Below are positions 34,161 to 46,689 of a stretch of 64,000 nt of DNA, piece by piece. Within the stretch, counting starts at the first letter, position 1. Every line of letters starts with the position of its first letter. Below the pieces are notes generated by a model. That model searched no databases. It was not told the DNA's origin and saw only the letters and a program-made list of their open reading frames with translations. The stretch covers positions 9,765,552 to 9,829,551 of the forward strand of contig OY754973.1 in NCBI GenBank assembly GCA_963576475.1, in the 5' to 3' direction. The position numbers and the translations under genes were made by a program. The DNA comes from Molanna angustata. Its lineage: Eukaryota > Arthropoda > Insecta > Trichoptera > Molannidae.

Positions 34161-34854
34161 TTAAGAGGGGGACTGCTGCCACCTACCTATTTTTCAATTT
34201 GATATACCATCATTATTTCTTATCAAATTGTTTTGAAAAAAATAATTTAGATAGCTTAGGTATTAATAAACAAAAATATACCTCAACTTTTTGATAATGT
34301 TCTGTATAAATTCTTGTAGAAAAATAATGGCATACCCCGATTTTCAACGTTTATCATATATTTTTGATAAACTATAAAACGTAGAGTAATATATTTTTTT
34401 TAAAATTAAAGAAGTCAAAAATATCTAGAAAAATATGATGTGATGTTACATTAATGCTTCAGGTTTAGTACATAAACCTAAAAAACATTTATTTCCCATT
34501 CAGCCCCATTGCGTAATAAAAGTTTTTTTGGTTTATTTACTTAACCTGATGCGTTAATGCAACGTCATATTATATTTTTCCAGGTATTTTGTTCTTCTTT
34601 AATTTATAAAAAAAAATTATGCTCTATATCTTATATTTTTTTAGAAATTTAAGATAAATGTCTAAAATCGGGGTATGCTTAGGATTATTTTCCTACAAGA
34701 ATATATACAGAACATTATCAAAAAGTAAAGGTATATTTCTCTTTATGAATATCCAAACTAACTAGGTAATTTTTTTCAAAATGATTCGTTTAGTAATAAT
34801 GATGGTATATCAAATTGAAAAAATAGGTACGTTGGAAGCAGTCGCCCTCTTAAG
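34161..34854. mobile_element. ~690-bp foldback element
   Basis: TTAAGAGGGGGACTGCTGCC at the left pairs with GGAAGCAGTCGCCCTCTTAA at the right, and imperfect complementarity continues inward over more than 300 bases per arm (TTCAATTTGATATACCATCA; TCGGGGTATGC/GCATACCCCGA). The centre lies near 34490-34525. The terminal TTAA is either a piggyBac-style target duplication or part of the inverted repeat; since TTAA is its own complement the sequence alone cannot tell. No coding capacity. Confidence 0.8.
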
Positions 34855-34945
34855 TTTTTTTATACTTTCTTCGAGTACACAGTTTCGAACAGTAGCGAGC
34901 TGATCCAATCTGACTTTAATTGAAATAAAATAACAAAATAATTAG

Positions 34946-34981
34946 TGACCGAAACTTAACAGTGAGTTAAGTTTCGGTTAC
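34946..34981. other. Perfect 13-bp hairpin
   Basis: ACCGAAACTTAAC / GTTAAGTTTCGGT with loop AGTGA, just outside the foldback element. Function unknown. Confidence 0.5.
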
Positions 34982-34999
34982 CGAAAAAGCCCTAGAAAA

Positions 35000-36540
35000 G
35001 TGTGACACAATCATACTAACGAGAGAAATTGTGTAATAAAAAATGAGAAGTTCGAGTCTCTCATATTACATATTATATATTATAATTTTCTAGTTCAAGA
35101 AGTTTCTAGTCTTTAAAACTCTTTGTTGCTCATCTTGTCTTATCTAAAAGCTTATTGCTAAAATATGAATTTTATAACTACATATTAAATCATTAACTAG
35201 AAAAAAATCACGTAAAATTTTTCTTAATATTATCGGAGTTAAATCTGTGTTACATTTTAAGACAATATTATTTTTAAAATTATCACATTTTTAAACTTGT
35301 CTATTTAATCCGTCATAGCTGTAATTTTCGTTAGTGGTCGTATCGAATATATGGTTTAAACAAAGTTATAATGAGTTCAATTACGAAGACGTTAAAATTT
35401 TAATTAATATATATTCACCAGAACTGTCACATTAAACTATATCCTTCTTTTAATACACAAGTTATGTTTTTTTATCAGTTTAATCCTGTTAAAGTTCCTT
35501 TGTTTTATTCTATCTTCATAATAGCAGAAATACTAATTTTAAAATAATAATTTTAATTCAAAAATTGTAATTTTCTTATACATATACTAGGTATATATCT
35601 TGTGGGTGTCGATTCAAATCAAATAAGTACAACACCATTAAAATAAAATGACTCTTGTTATTATATTTTTTCATTTTGAAAAAAATTAACAAGGTGTAAT
35701 TTGCGAGCGATTACATTTCTTCATGGTCGTAATAATAAAACAAGTGACATACACTCTTATTACTCTCACAAATTACATTACAAAAGTATGTAATGTAAAC
35801 ACTCTTGAGGGAGAAGAGTCTGAGGAGGGAAACAGAGAAGTGGACATTTTTTAACCGACAAGGGTGAGCATTAAATATTATTTTAACCAGAGCCGCATCT
35901 AAAGTTCTTGACGCCTGGCGCCCTTAATTAAATCTTGATCCCCTCCCCTTGATCATTCGTCATCAATATTTTCTGATTTGCCTCGCATTGATTTTAAATA
36001 ATACACATTCCTTTAAAATTCCCGAGTATTACTTATTCGTCCTTAACTCATCATCCTTTCTTCTTTAGTGTGTGTTTTTGTTATTTTTTTCCTTATGTGG
36101 GACAAGTAGTTACTAAATGCTATTGTACCGAATCAACTTTTAAATATTTCACGTTTCTCGGAAGTGTTGTTGAAAGTGATTTCCTCGTGACAATGAACCC
36201 GTCTTTGTGCATTACTGAATATAAATTCGATAAAATTATATATTATGTATATTGCACCAAATGTACTATTTTTAATGGCATTAGACGATTTGTGTACCTC
36301 TTTAGCAAATTATTCAAAATATGAAAAAGTACAACAAAAAGAATATCAAAGGATTTGGCTCTGAGGGGGTTACTACACTAGGTATATAACTATGTTTATT
36401 TTTGTTATTTAAATTTTATAGTTACTCAGTTTTAACAAACACAGCATGATATGGTTATTGAACCAACAAAGGTGCCAGCAGTAGCAGATATTTAAAAACT
36501 CAAATATGCAATAATTCATATTATTTGTAATTTCTCTTTC
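35000..36540. other. AT-rich DNA, no gene seen
   Basis: No recognisable element. The 84-residue plus frame at 36070-36324 is Phe/Tyr/Cys-rich without a motif. Confidence 0.45.
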
Positions 36541-36544
36541 TAAT

Positions 36545-36796
36545 CTATTTAAATTAATTTATATTTTTAATAAATATAAATAAAAACACTTGTTTTGAAT
36601 TAATTCCACTATTTATTTAAGGACTACAACCTACGACCGGTTTCGTGCTAAGCACATTTTCAAGTAGTGCTTACTACTTGAAAATGTGCTTAGCACGAAA
36701 CCGGTCGTAGGTTGTAGTCCTTAAATAAATAGTGGAATTAATTCAAAACAAGTGTTTTTATTTTTATTTATTAAAAATATAAATTAACTTAAATGG
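36545..36796. mobile_element. ~250-bp near-perfect palindrome with hammerhead-like cores on both strands
   Basis: Arms of ~122 bp (36545-36667 and 36674-36796) pair almost without mismatch around a 6-nt loop (TGCTTA). Near the centre each arm contains, 5'->3', CTAC, TTGAAAA, stem II (GTGC/GCAC), GAAA (36697-36700 on plus), CCGGTC, GTAG. CTAC/GTAG gives a 4-bp stem I. The layout is that of a type I hammerhead with minimal stem III, but the catalytic G8 position is A, so this copy is probably inactive. Inverted pairs of terminal repeats are known for Penelope-like elements. Confidence 0.7.
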
Positions 36797-36879
36797 AATT
36801 CCATCAAGAACTGACGATCAAAAAGTTAAATCTAATTACTAATCTTTAAATTTTTCTAGGTTATGTATTCTGTTCTTTC

Positions 36880-37510
36880 TATGTTTTAGGCTGTCCCAAG
36901 GCAATGCTGAAAACCAGCAGCACTCCAGGAAAACCTGGTAATGTGCGGCTGATTAAAAGCCTTTTCGCTGTCCATTATTATCCAGACATGTAATTTTTTT
37001 AAAAGATCATTAATAACAATAATAATACTGGGATGAATTTTATGGCACCGTATTTGTGATGACCTCACCTCAAGGGTGCTTTTAATAGATTGCAGGTTTT
37101 TGTAAGACTCGCGGAAAGAGTGAGTTTTCAGGTGTTTCCTGAATAGGGCTAAGATGTCGATCCGCCTCAGTTCAGGTGATATAGGTTATTCCACGAGGCT
37201 GGTCCAGCCCCAGCAAAAGCACGATCACCAAAGGATGTGGTGTTAACTCTATTTATTTCGGTTAACTTGCCAACCTTGGATGTGGTGGCTGAAGTGCTTG
37301 TTATCGCTCGTTTGCGGTGAATGGGATGCATAAGTTTGTGAGATACGTGATAGCCATGCCATGGATTGCTTTAGGAGTCAGCAAACATCGTTTGCGCTTG
37401 ACTCTCTATGGCATTTTCAGGCAGTGAAGATTGCGAAGATGATGATATATGTGAAAGAATTTCGTGGCTCCGGTGATAAGCCTAGCAGCTGCGTTAAAGA
37501 CGGATTGAAG
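36880..37510 (-). mobile_element. CR1/L2-like LINE C-terminal remnant
   Basis: The minus-strand frames, with interruptions, read 'KLNKLQSVFNAAARLITGAT', 'KFFHISS', 'HPIHRKRA', 'SFGDRAFAGAGPASWNNL' and 'KLTLSASLTK'. The NAAARL and GDRAFAVAGPxLWN signatures mark the post-RT tail of CR1/L2-type LINEs. It differs from the other LINE families in the window. Stops and shifts make it a pseudogene. Confidence 0.7.
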
Positions 37511-38204
37511 TTTATTTAGCTAAAACTTTGGAGGGTTTGCGTATATACGTAGAACATTGTAATGTAACAAGCAATATTAGCTTTAAATACACATGTTTTT
37601 TCGTTTTCTTCCTCTCATATTTGGCGACACCGATTATGTACATTGCGCCCGGTACAACTGCGCCCTTCGAACCCACGATAAATGCGGCCCCGAGCTCATC
37701 CCCTTTCCCTCGACAAATGCTCTCGCTCTAATTATAATAATGTTTTAATTTCGACATTTGTATTTTTGTCGTAATAAAGATAATCATTTTTACAGTATAG
37801 GATGTGGTTTAAATACGCAACGGGGATGAATTTGAAAATCGCAATGGGATATTTTATAACGATTGTCGTAATGAACTTGCGTGTTGCACTTAACGACCGA
37901 ATTTAATGGATGACGCTATAACAACTTAATTTAAAGAGAGGTCCAAGTGTACCTTAGTACCTCCATAACGACAACAGTATAATTATTATTGTCGTTATAA
38001 TTATATTGCTATAGTTTGAAGACGTTTATGGCTTTGACTTGAATTGATGCGATAATAGTTAAGTTTGTCTGTAAGAAGAAAGCGAATTACCTACCAACTT
38101 ATGACAATTTTAAACATAAATAAGATATCAATATATTATGAAACAATTTTAAATTATTATTTACACTGGTTTACTATTGTAAAATAAGAAATGCGGATAT
38201 TTGA

Positions 38205-38560
38205 TGAGAATTTATGATTGAACGAGATATCATAAGTAAGATAAAAATAAATACCCTGAGGTGGTTTGGCCACATACAACGAATGAGTGATAACCGTCTG
38301 ACAAAAAATGTATATAAGGCTGATAAAAGAGGAACGAAAATTAGAGGTCGGCGAAGGAAAGGTTGGCACGATCATATAAATAGAATTTTAAAAGATGAAG
38401 ACTTTAGAAGTAATAATGACAGAAGAACGTGTATGAGACGATGCATGGATGTGAATGAAGGGATAACTGTACGTCAAGAGAAAGGAGTCTGGCGTTCGGT
38501 TCTCCCTGCCTATCCCAACAAGGGAAACGGCGTGATGATATGGTATGGTTTCATAACAGG
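38205..38560 (+). mobile_element. LINE C-terminal remnant, longest open copy of its family
   Basis: An uninterrupted 120-residue frame (38214-38576) reads 'KINTLRWFGHIQRMSDNRLT', 'GRRRKGWHDHINRILKDEDF', 'RRTCMRRCMDVNEG' and 'GVWRSVLPAYPN'. The RT catalytic core is absent upstream. It is the reference for the decayed copies at 14.2, 26.6, 28.6 and 41.3 kb. Confidence 0.8.
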
Positions 38561-39129
38561 TATAAACAAATTTTAAAACATTTATTAATGACAATTTCAC
38601 ATTTTTTGTATATTAATGTGACTTCAATAAAAAATTACTTAGAACATGTTCTGTTTGATTGATGGCAATTCATAAATATATTTTTTTTGTTTACTTTTTA
38701 AATATTTTAATATTGGTACAATTTTTTGCAAGAAAAATCACACTCTTTATTACTCTTTTGATTTAAGAGTCTATAGTAAGCCAAATAGTTAATTTTATAA
38801 AATCTTTTGTTTCAGGTATGTTCCGAATGACTTGAAGATCAGTTCAACCCACAGTTGGGGAAGTCTCTCTTCGAATATAATTATAAACGATTTATAAATC
38901 TTCAGACGTAACAGCACACCAACTGAAATACAAATGAAGTAATATAATGTAAGTATACAAAATTGTTCCGATGAGAGAAGGAGTCAGCTCCGAAATTTTT
39001 ATTTATTTAAGATTTGGTACACGGATAACAAACAATACACATAAACATAATATCAATCATAAAAAGCAATTAAAACCATGTATACAAAAATCCCTCAAGG
39101 CACAGCCTGTCTGTGGGTATACCAGTTAG

Positions 39130-39316
39130 ATGGGTCGATGGCAGAGCGGTTAGCGCGCTGGGTTAGTAATCCAGTGGTCGCGAGTTCGAATCCTGCCTCG
39201 ACCGATCTCGTTCACCTATAGCACAAGCATTTATGCTTAGTTTAGGGAATGTAGGAAGATGTATATGTACTTGTTTAACAAGGACATATTCATTTTTTAA
39301 AAAAAAAAAAAAAAAA
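39130..39316 (+). repeat. SINE family 2, copy 2 (best preserved)
   Basis: The head can be folded partly as a tRNA: GGTCGA pairs with TCGACC, the D-arm contains GGCAGAGCGGTTAGCGC, and an anticodon-like arm CTGGG-TTAGTAA-TCCAG has AGT in the anticodon position. The T-arm is imperfect. It ends in a long A run (39299-39316). Confidence 0.85.
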
Positions 39317-39540
39317 TAAATAAAATATAGGAAAAAATATTTTGTTAATAACATTAGATAATAATATATTTATAAAAAATAAAATAATATAAAGTGCTAA
39401 GGCAAGACACGAGTACAAAGAATATAAAAAAAACAACTTATAGATAAAAAAAAATACATACATATATGACCAAAACATATTACCTATATAGGTATACCAA
39501 AACATATTATATAGGTATGTAACGTATGTTGCACATCCCA

Positions 39541-39874
39541 TGTTGCAGCCAGAAGAACCAATGTGTCAATTCTAGACGAGCTGAGGATCGACGATATGTT
39601 ACAGACGTATCCTTCAATTCTTTGGACACATTGCCAGAAGGGAACCAGACTGCCTCGAGAAGCTTGTTGTGATGGGCAGCGTAGAGGTACGGAGATCTCG
39701 TGGTCGCCACCGACCAGATGGAGCGATTTGGTTAGGTCCACAATGGGGTCTTCGGTGACTGGTGCTCTGCGTTCAGCCCAAAACAGATTGGCATGGAGGC
39801 GGGCCATACGTGTGGCGACGGACTGCAGCCGCTATCCTCAGTCATGAGGAAAAGGACGAATGAATGAATGAATA
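39541..39874 (+). mobile_element. LINE C-terminal remnant with (GAAT)n tail
   Basis: Frames give 'RRTNVSILDELRID', 'HIARREPDCLEKLVVMGSV'-like and 'RLAWRRAIRVATD'. The stop is followed by (GAAT)n at about 39858-39873. A frame change near 39600 breaks it. It is a different family from the 38.3 kb copy. Confidence 0.65.
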
Positions 39875-40384
39875 CCTAAAACAGTAGACCGACAGCGGTC
39901 CTACCAAATATTATACCCGCAATAGTCAAAAGTTGTTTACACAAAGAAATTTGCAATGTTTTTATAAATTCATTAATTTTTCACTTGTGACTATGATTAC
40001 AACTGTAGGTATATTTTCACTCATTGCCTTTTTACACAAATATGAACACATTTATTTATGAAGAGATACATAGTAGGTATATGAACAGACCTACCTATAT
40101 AATTATGTGAGCAGACCTAGCAACGCAATCTGCAATGAATAATATAGCCCGAGGGAATATTAAGTATTATTCTCAGATGATATCATTGTTTGCTAACTTC
40201 ACAGTGAATGCATACCTACCTACCTACCTTTCTTTGTTGCTAACTTCACTACCTATTAAATACACAAAATATCGTTTACACATCTCGCTGTAATGAAACA
40301 TTCTATTTGTATATTATAGGTATGTTACAAACCTACCTGAATCTTATTAAAAAGGATTTTGTGTATTTCTTAAATACATGTACC

Positions 40385-40760
40385 TATTGAAAACATGTGG
40401 AATACAGGACATTGTTCGATGGAGTAGATCCAGAAGAAGGCATTGAAGGGACCACGTAGCCAGGATGGACACTTGGACAGTGATAGACATGGAAATATAG
40501 CAGCGAATGAAATTCCTTCTGGCCGCCGCCTACCCGGATGACCACCCAAGAGATGGAAGGATAGCTGGACTTCGTCATCACAGGAGGCATAGTTTCCTAA
40601 GAACAGACCAACTAGGTCTACTAAACGAAGAAGAAGAAGATGAATACTATTTACGTTCACAGTCAATTATGTTTTGAAAAAAGGAAATGAAAGGATTCAT
40701 AAATGTAAATAAGCGCATGGCGATCGGCTCTCCTGCCTTCCCCCGATAGGGAAATTATAT
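40385..40760 (+). mobile_element. Two LINE 3' fragments in series
   Basis: 40385-40645 reads 'DIVRWSRSRRRHWRDHVARM' and a broken 'GRPPKRWKDSW'-like segment, and ends in AAACGAAGAAGAAGAAG. 40683-40760 matches the extreme 3' end of the 38.3 kb family (CGCATGGCGATCGGCTCTCC). Confidence 0.65.
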
Positions 40761-41219
40761 GTAGGCACTATATACCTTATCATTTGATTACCAAATGCAG
40801 CGTCACTTGAGTCTTAATTTTGTCATGTCATTGTAAAAGATGTTCTGGGATTTTCTATGATTTAATTCAAATGTGGGCCCGCGAGACATTTTGAAAAACT
40901 CAATTAAAAAAAAATATTACATGAATTAGTTTCCTAAATTCGAGCTCAAGTGTCTCATTGATTTCTGTGTCGCTATTTAATTTTCGTAGTTTGTAATAAT
41001 TCCAAATATCACGATTTAATTATAATGTTGTACTTACCTAATTTTTTTATTTAATTTTGTTATTTTAATAAATTGTATTATAATAACAATGTCGTATTAT
41101 TTCATGTCTGATTAAATTATGACAAACTAATTTAAAACGCGGTCCGCGAACGTATTTGCTCACTCAAGGCCCACGACATGTCTAAGGTTGCCCATACCTG
41201 ATTTAATTGGTCGCGTTTA

Positions 41220-41400
41220 CTTCCTTAGCTGTCACATGAAAGTGAACACATTGAGATGGTTTGGCCACATGGGTGGAATGAATGAGGAACGCCTGACGAA
41301 GAAAATATACATTGCGAACAGGACTGGAATGAGAGGTCGGGACAACAGACAACAACAACAACAACACAACAAACGAATATGTATGAGACGATGAAAAATC
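41220..41400 (+). mobile_element. LINE C-terminal remnant with an internal (CAA)n expansion
   Basis: 'KVNTLRWFGHMGGMNEERLT' is followed by 'GMRGR', then a CAACAA run (41347-41371) replaces most of the conserved tail before 'RICMRR' and a stop. Confidence 0.7.
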
Positions 41401-41975
41401 CACACCCAATAGATGTAAAAATAAACTCTTCTTAATTTCTGTGACGTATCTTTTGGGGGTACCTACCGAGGAAAATATTTTCAAAATTTACTATACCTAT
41501 AGCTTACTATAGACTCTAGCTAGCTTATCCGAAAAGTGTGGATAGCATTTTATTGAATTTAAATGGCTTGAGCGCTCAGATTGTGATATAATTTCGCGGC
41601 CCTGTTATATAAGTCAGGGGCTGGCATCGGGTAGGTGAGAGAGATTGGCGCCAAATTGAGGTGTCAACCACAAGACAGTAGTGATTGCAGTACACCACCA
41701 TTGCACAGAGCACGGAGCACACACCACACGGCACAATAGGAGGGAATGTTTGCCTGCAGGACATGCACACTGCATATTGTGTCTCTACCTATAGCACAAG
41801 CATTGTTGTACGTACTCCGCGGATATTACGTCCTGTGTACCTACTGCATGGAACATAACTCACCCCACCATCGTGCTCCCACAATTCCACACTCACAGCA
41901 ATAAAGCCTTGAGGCTCATATTAATATAGATATCTACCCGCGCAGGAAATGAAAGGTGGAAAAGAAATGAAAACT

Positions 41976-42022
41976 GGTTGGTTGGAAGAAATTGTGTAGT
42001 GGCAATAAGCCTGCTAGTGGAC
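41976..42022 (+). repeat. LINE 3' tail
   Basis: TTGGTTGGAAGAAATTGTGT and GCAATAAGCCTGC, as at 27.1 and 54.7 kb. Confidence 0.5.
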
Positions 42023-42249
42023 CTTCATTTTTTTACTATGTGTGAAAATTGTTGGGGTAGGTACCTTCATAATAATATCAAACGATTAGTCGTGAATTTT
42101 CAGAACAAAAGGCTTCAGTATTTCGGGGGAAAATTTCCAATATTTTAGGAAATCTTGTCTATTTTCAATTATATGTTAATATTTTTGTATCTTTTTTCTA
42201 ATTAATCATAATTATTATAAGAGGTCCACAAAACAAATTAATGTACAAA

Positions 42250-42703
42250 AAAATGTTAATAAAACTCGATCAATCTGATCTCGCTATGATCTGTTGACAA
42301 AGAGACGAATGCTCATTCGTGGCCATCTTATAAACTCACTCAAAAACTCGGTACACACTCATCAATGTAACCATAACCCTCTATTTCCATTCACAACAAT
42401 AATTTATCGACATGTCGAATATAGTGTTTCATTTTCCCAAAGATGTGATTTTCATATTCCTGAACTTGTCAACCTAGTAGGTATCCATGTTCCAGGTAGA
42501 ATGGTTCGCAGACCTCAATTACTTCATGTTCCAACAAGTAGAACGAATATCAGGAAAAATTCCACAATTACACGCATATGCAGCCAATATAACAATACAT
42601 TCTCAGCTGAGATAGACATATTCAACGCGCCATATTATTATATATTTAGACATAATGTTCTGAAGGTGATGCGCAACCAATATCCCTCTGTCCTGTCCTC
42701 CTA
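42250..42703 (+). mobile_element. LINE C-terminal remnant, 136 residues open
   Basis: The plus frame 42294-42704 includes 'HVPGRMVRRPQLLHVPTSRT' and 'TRICSQYN...IDIFNAPYYYIFRHNVLKVM'. The PGRxxRRPQLLHVPxxRT motif is the C-terminal tail of a common insect LINE. It runs into a (GT)n tract shortly after the stop. Confidence 0.75.
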
Positions 42704-42743
42704 GTTTCTCTTCTCTCCTTTCTCTTCCCTTCCCTAGTTGTTG

Positions 42744-42794
42744 TATATGTGTGTATGTATGTATGTATGTATGTGTGTGTGTGATGGTATGTAT

Positions 42795-42834
<40 letters not shown>

Positions 42835-42886
42835 GTGTGTCTGTGTGTGTGTGTGTGTGAGGGTGTGTATGAAGGTGTGTGTATGA
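42744..42886 (+). repeat. (GT)n/(GTAT)n microsatellite
   Basis: Long GT and GTAT runs with interruptions, immediately downstream of the LINE stop codon. Confidence 0.9.
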
Positions 42887-43317
42887 ATATTTTTGGCTTG
42901 TAAACTGTTATTTGTTTTTATATAATGTTGATGGAATGCTTTTTTTGGCTATGACATTGTTTACACAATTCTCAATTATGTAAAATATATATTTGAATTG
43001 AAACAAAAGATTGGATATGTAATATTTAGAGGTTGTACTGTACCTATAGTTTGATCACTTTCATTTCAATCCAGAGAAAAATCTGATATTAAAGTGATTT
43101 GTACGAATGGGTTTCTCATGTATTTCTTTCTTCTTTTGAACCGCTACTTAACAATATCAAAAAGAAAAACGATGAAGAATCTTCGATATGTGGACTAACC
43201 GACGATTACTAATCGATTAGTGATCTAAACAGTTTTTACTCTCCACACTATGGAATAGTGGAGTCATGATTTCACAATTTTTAAGTGTAATTTTTTTCCA
43301 TCAATTTCTCAACGAGT

Positions 43318-43690
43318 ATCATGTAGAGAGTGCACACTGTGAGTTTCGTCGATGTGTTTGTATGTATGGCGTATGGCGTTCGGCGTAAGGAATTATTTTA
43401 ATGTATCCTCTCTACAGCCCAAACTATAAGTCCGATCGACTTCATATTTACATCATATGTGTATAGTGGATAGACCTAGAGCTGATTAGTTTTCCATAGA
43501 TATCCGTTAATTTCTTCTCTATGATTTCATCTGTCGAAATTTTCAAAATGCTCTCAGGTTATGGAAATTCGAGTTTTTTGTAAACTGATAAAATTTTGAT
43601 TAAACAAAAATACACTCATTAAAAATGCGTTCAAGGACTGTCAAAATTTAAAGAAAAAAATCTATGGTTTGCCATATCGATGTGAAACAA
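43318..43690 (+). repeat. Dispersed repeat R2, copy 2
   Basis: Shares AAGTCCGATCGACTTCATAT and following blocks with 22878-23240. Confidence 0.6.
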
Positions 43691-43794
43691 ATTTCATATT
43701 TGTATGAAAAATGTATATAACAGTAAAATAATAAAATAACTTCTGTAAGGGAAAATTAAGTGATCAACTGGCACTTGTAATTGGCTGCCCAGTT

Positions 43795-44195
43795 TTGTAG
43801 TAGCTTGCCCTTATTTGATGGAACAACGATGTATAGTAACTTTTTAGCTGTAAGTGGTTCTTTAAATAAAAATAAATAAATAAATATAAAGAGTATATCT
43901 TGGAGAGACTATATTAATAACGATGAGATGCTCGTTAAAATTGAAGAAACCAGGCACATTTTGAACACCATATCTCACTCAAAGATACGAAGATCTCTTA
44001 CACATCATCTTGGAGTGAATGGTTGAGAGAACTATCAGAGGGCGTCAGTGAACATCTAGAATAGGTGTGCAAGGACATGAAGTATGCCTCCTACACAGAA
44101 TTGAAAAGTGTTGATGAAGACAGAGCGGAGTGGATGAAGAGATGTATCGTTTTGCTGCCAATTAATACCCAAGAAAACAACGAATATTAAATATA
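43795..44195 (+). mobile_element. (AAAT)n tail and a separate LINE C-terminal scrap
   Basis: 43795-43890 ends in AAATAAATAAATAAAT. 43900-44195 gives 'ISWRDYINNDEMLVKIEETR', 'HILNTISHSKIRRSL' and, after a stop, 'VCKDMKYASYTELKSVDEDR' and 'AEWMKRCIVL', a LINE C-terminus with the usual D/ERAEW ending. Confidence 0.65.
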
Positions 44196-44532
44196 TATCT
44201 ACAGCCAGGGGCGTGCCTAGAACCTTCGGACTACGCAAACCGTGAAAAAAAATGATAAATGTCGAAAATTTTATGCATTTTAGCACCTTTTTTTACTCTA
44301 GTGACCATGAAAAATATTTTAAAATCACATGCCAAAATAATATTAAAAATTGTGTTCCTGTAAACCATCGTACATATAAACATGCGGTTAAATTTTTAAT
44401 TGTGCAGTGTGGATGTAATAAAACAGTTAAAAAAATATCAGGTCTTGAATTTCTAAACATAAAATTCAAGCCCAGATTTTCGGCTTCTATAAGCAATTCC
44501 GTTTCTGCCTACAGCATCTTTAGAATCAGTCT

Positions 44533-44716
44533 GGGGGGCAAGTCTGGTTCAATCGGCGAAATCAAAACCCTTGTGATTACCCATATCATGGATATAATTA
44601 ATATATGGAGTTCTACAATATCTTTAGATGTCATAGAACTCCATACGATAATTATATCCATGATATGGGTAATCACTGGGGTTTTGATTTCGCCGGTCGA
44701 ACTAGACTTGCCCCCC
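44533..44716. mobile_element. MITE A, copy A6 (184 bp, well preserved)
   Basis: GGGGGGCAAGTCTGGTTCA to CTAGACTTGCCCCCC. The arms are near-perfect. The open frames that traverse it (e.g. plus 44252-44719) are artefacts of the MITE. Confidence 0.9.
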
Positions 44717-44919
44717 TGATTTGTTTAGAGCCACTGATAAAATGTAGATACTCGGAATCGTACATAATAGAAAATTTATATCCAAAATAAAGCGAATAAT
44801 CAATTTGAGCTTTAAATTGAGTAATAATCTGCTGAATATACCTTCTAACGTTCCTTTATTGGTTTCGAATCGTAAATAGAATTTACACGTAAACCCATAA
44901 TCTGGCATCCCACCTTATA

Positions 44920-46680
44920 ACTACCTACCTACATATTATTTGCCTTTTACTGCCTGATTCCCCGTAACCTTTTCCTAAAGGGAATATATACAGAACGTTA
45001 ACACTTAAATTGTCAGGATTTATATACATGGTTTAAATTTATCCAGGCTTGCTACGTTCTATTTTAATGCTAGAATTATTGGATTTTTTAGTCTTCTTTC
45101 CTAGTTAATAGACAACATTATTCAAACAACAACACAATAAAGACAGTCTTAAAAATTCATATGGATACCTATGTTACTATTTACAAGTGCTGTAAATTAA
45201 TTATTTATTTAAGACTTTATTCGCTTCTTCTAAGACAAGTTTAAGGATATTTTATTTTTGTATGTTTTTGATCATCTTTGGATTTGAAATAGGTTAAAAT
45301 ATGAATGGTAAAAAACATTATTAAATAAGTACACATATTATATATTTTCAAAAATATAGTATATACTTACCTACGAGTATGTTAAACATAAATAAACTTA
45401 GCTTTTCAGCAGTCACAGCGTGTTTAATTTTAGACAAATATAAATTAATATATAATTTATAATATTTTTTTTAATATATTATATTGTATGTCACCCACCC
45501 CCCTCCCCAAATATTGATATGGAAATAAAAATCTTCTACATTTGAAATCACACTTTCAACCATCGGTACAGTAATCAAAAGACTTTGCAATAGTATATAG
45601 TGTTCTTATTCAATCAGTGTTTTATTTTATTTTATAAAGAACAAATAAAAAAATGCCAGGTCTGTTATTTTCCAAAAAGGGTGAAATAGTTCATTAATGA
45701 AATCTCAATTTTCCGTGACTTTTAAAGGCTGTGTAAATGCAGGGTTCCATCGGGAGGGACAATAAAATAAAATCAACGATAGGGGGACGAAACAGGGTTG
45801 TATTGGCCCGCAGGTTGTAGGAAAAGGGTTGGGGGATCGAGACAGGGTTGTCAATTATTTATTGATAGCTAACTTTGAATCTTTACGTTTGCATGAATTA
45901 TAAAAATATCTTTTCGTTATGAAAAAAACTAGCAAAAATATTACTGTCCAAAATCGAATGAAGCTTGTGATACTCAGTTTATGGTATTAATTCAATTATA
46001 TATTAAATATATTATAGAATTAATTCGTACAAATTATATTATTAATTATACATTATGTAGAACGTGATTTTCAACATTTAATTTTTACGCGCCTGATTCC
46101 GTCTCATTTTGTAATAATCTTTTTATAGTTCTTCAGAAAATTATTAACATATTATGGAAAGAAAACCCATTTTCTCCGTTTTTTGTCAGCGTTCGTATTT
46201 TCAATCATTTATTCCCCGAATGAAATCAAAATGCTAATAATCCTTAAGGAAAGGACACTGAAAAATAAATCGTAAAAATATTATTTCCTTTGCATGTTCA
46301 TTGGTCATCTTTACATCCTTCAAGCACTGATTTCTTCTCTTCTTTTTCTTTTTTTCTGAATTGCTCATTTTGTATTTTTTTCTCTCTATTTTTATTCACT
46401 CTCTAACATGTTTTTTTTATGTGTACTATGTTGTATCATGCTGTCCTGTTATTTTTATATATTATATTTTATCAATTATGTACCTACCTTTATTTACCTT
46501 TTGTACATGTTATGTACCTTTTCAGTAATGATGAATCCAAGTTTTCTTTAAATAATCGATGGAGAATAAAACACAATAAACAATAGGTCATATTTTAAGG
46601 CCTGCAGCACAAAAGATAATATTTTGATTTTAAAACCAAAGTTCCGTTTAAAATATTTTTATTTTACGATTTTTAAGTAC
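44920..46680. other. AT-rich DNA, no gene seen
   Basis: Only a short near-duplication (GACAGGGTTGT near 45850 and an ACAGGGTTGT block near 45792) stands out. No exon or RNA is recognised. Confidence 0.45.
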
Positions 46681-46689
46681 ATTTTTTAC

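Noticed and set aside
39130..39205. Possible tRNA gene
   Set aside because: The T-arm does not pair fully, and the unit continues into a SINE body with poly-A and recurs at other sites.
42744..42886. GT-rich tract as a regulatory Z-DNA element
   Set aside because: It directly follows a LINE stop codon and is most simply a microsatellite grown from the retroelement's 3' end.
44205..44260. CAGGGGCGTGCCTAG as a hAT-type terminus
   Set aside because: No matching inverted terminus or 8-bp duplication could be found downstream.
44252..44719. 155-residue frame containing 'GGKSGSIGEIKTLVITHIMD'
   Set aside because: The same peptide appears wherever MITE A lies (also 13.8 and 15.8 kb). It is translation of the MITE arm.
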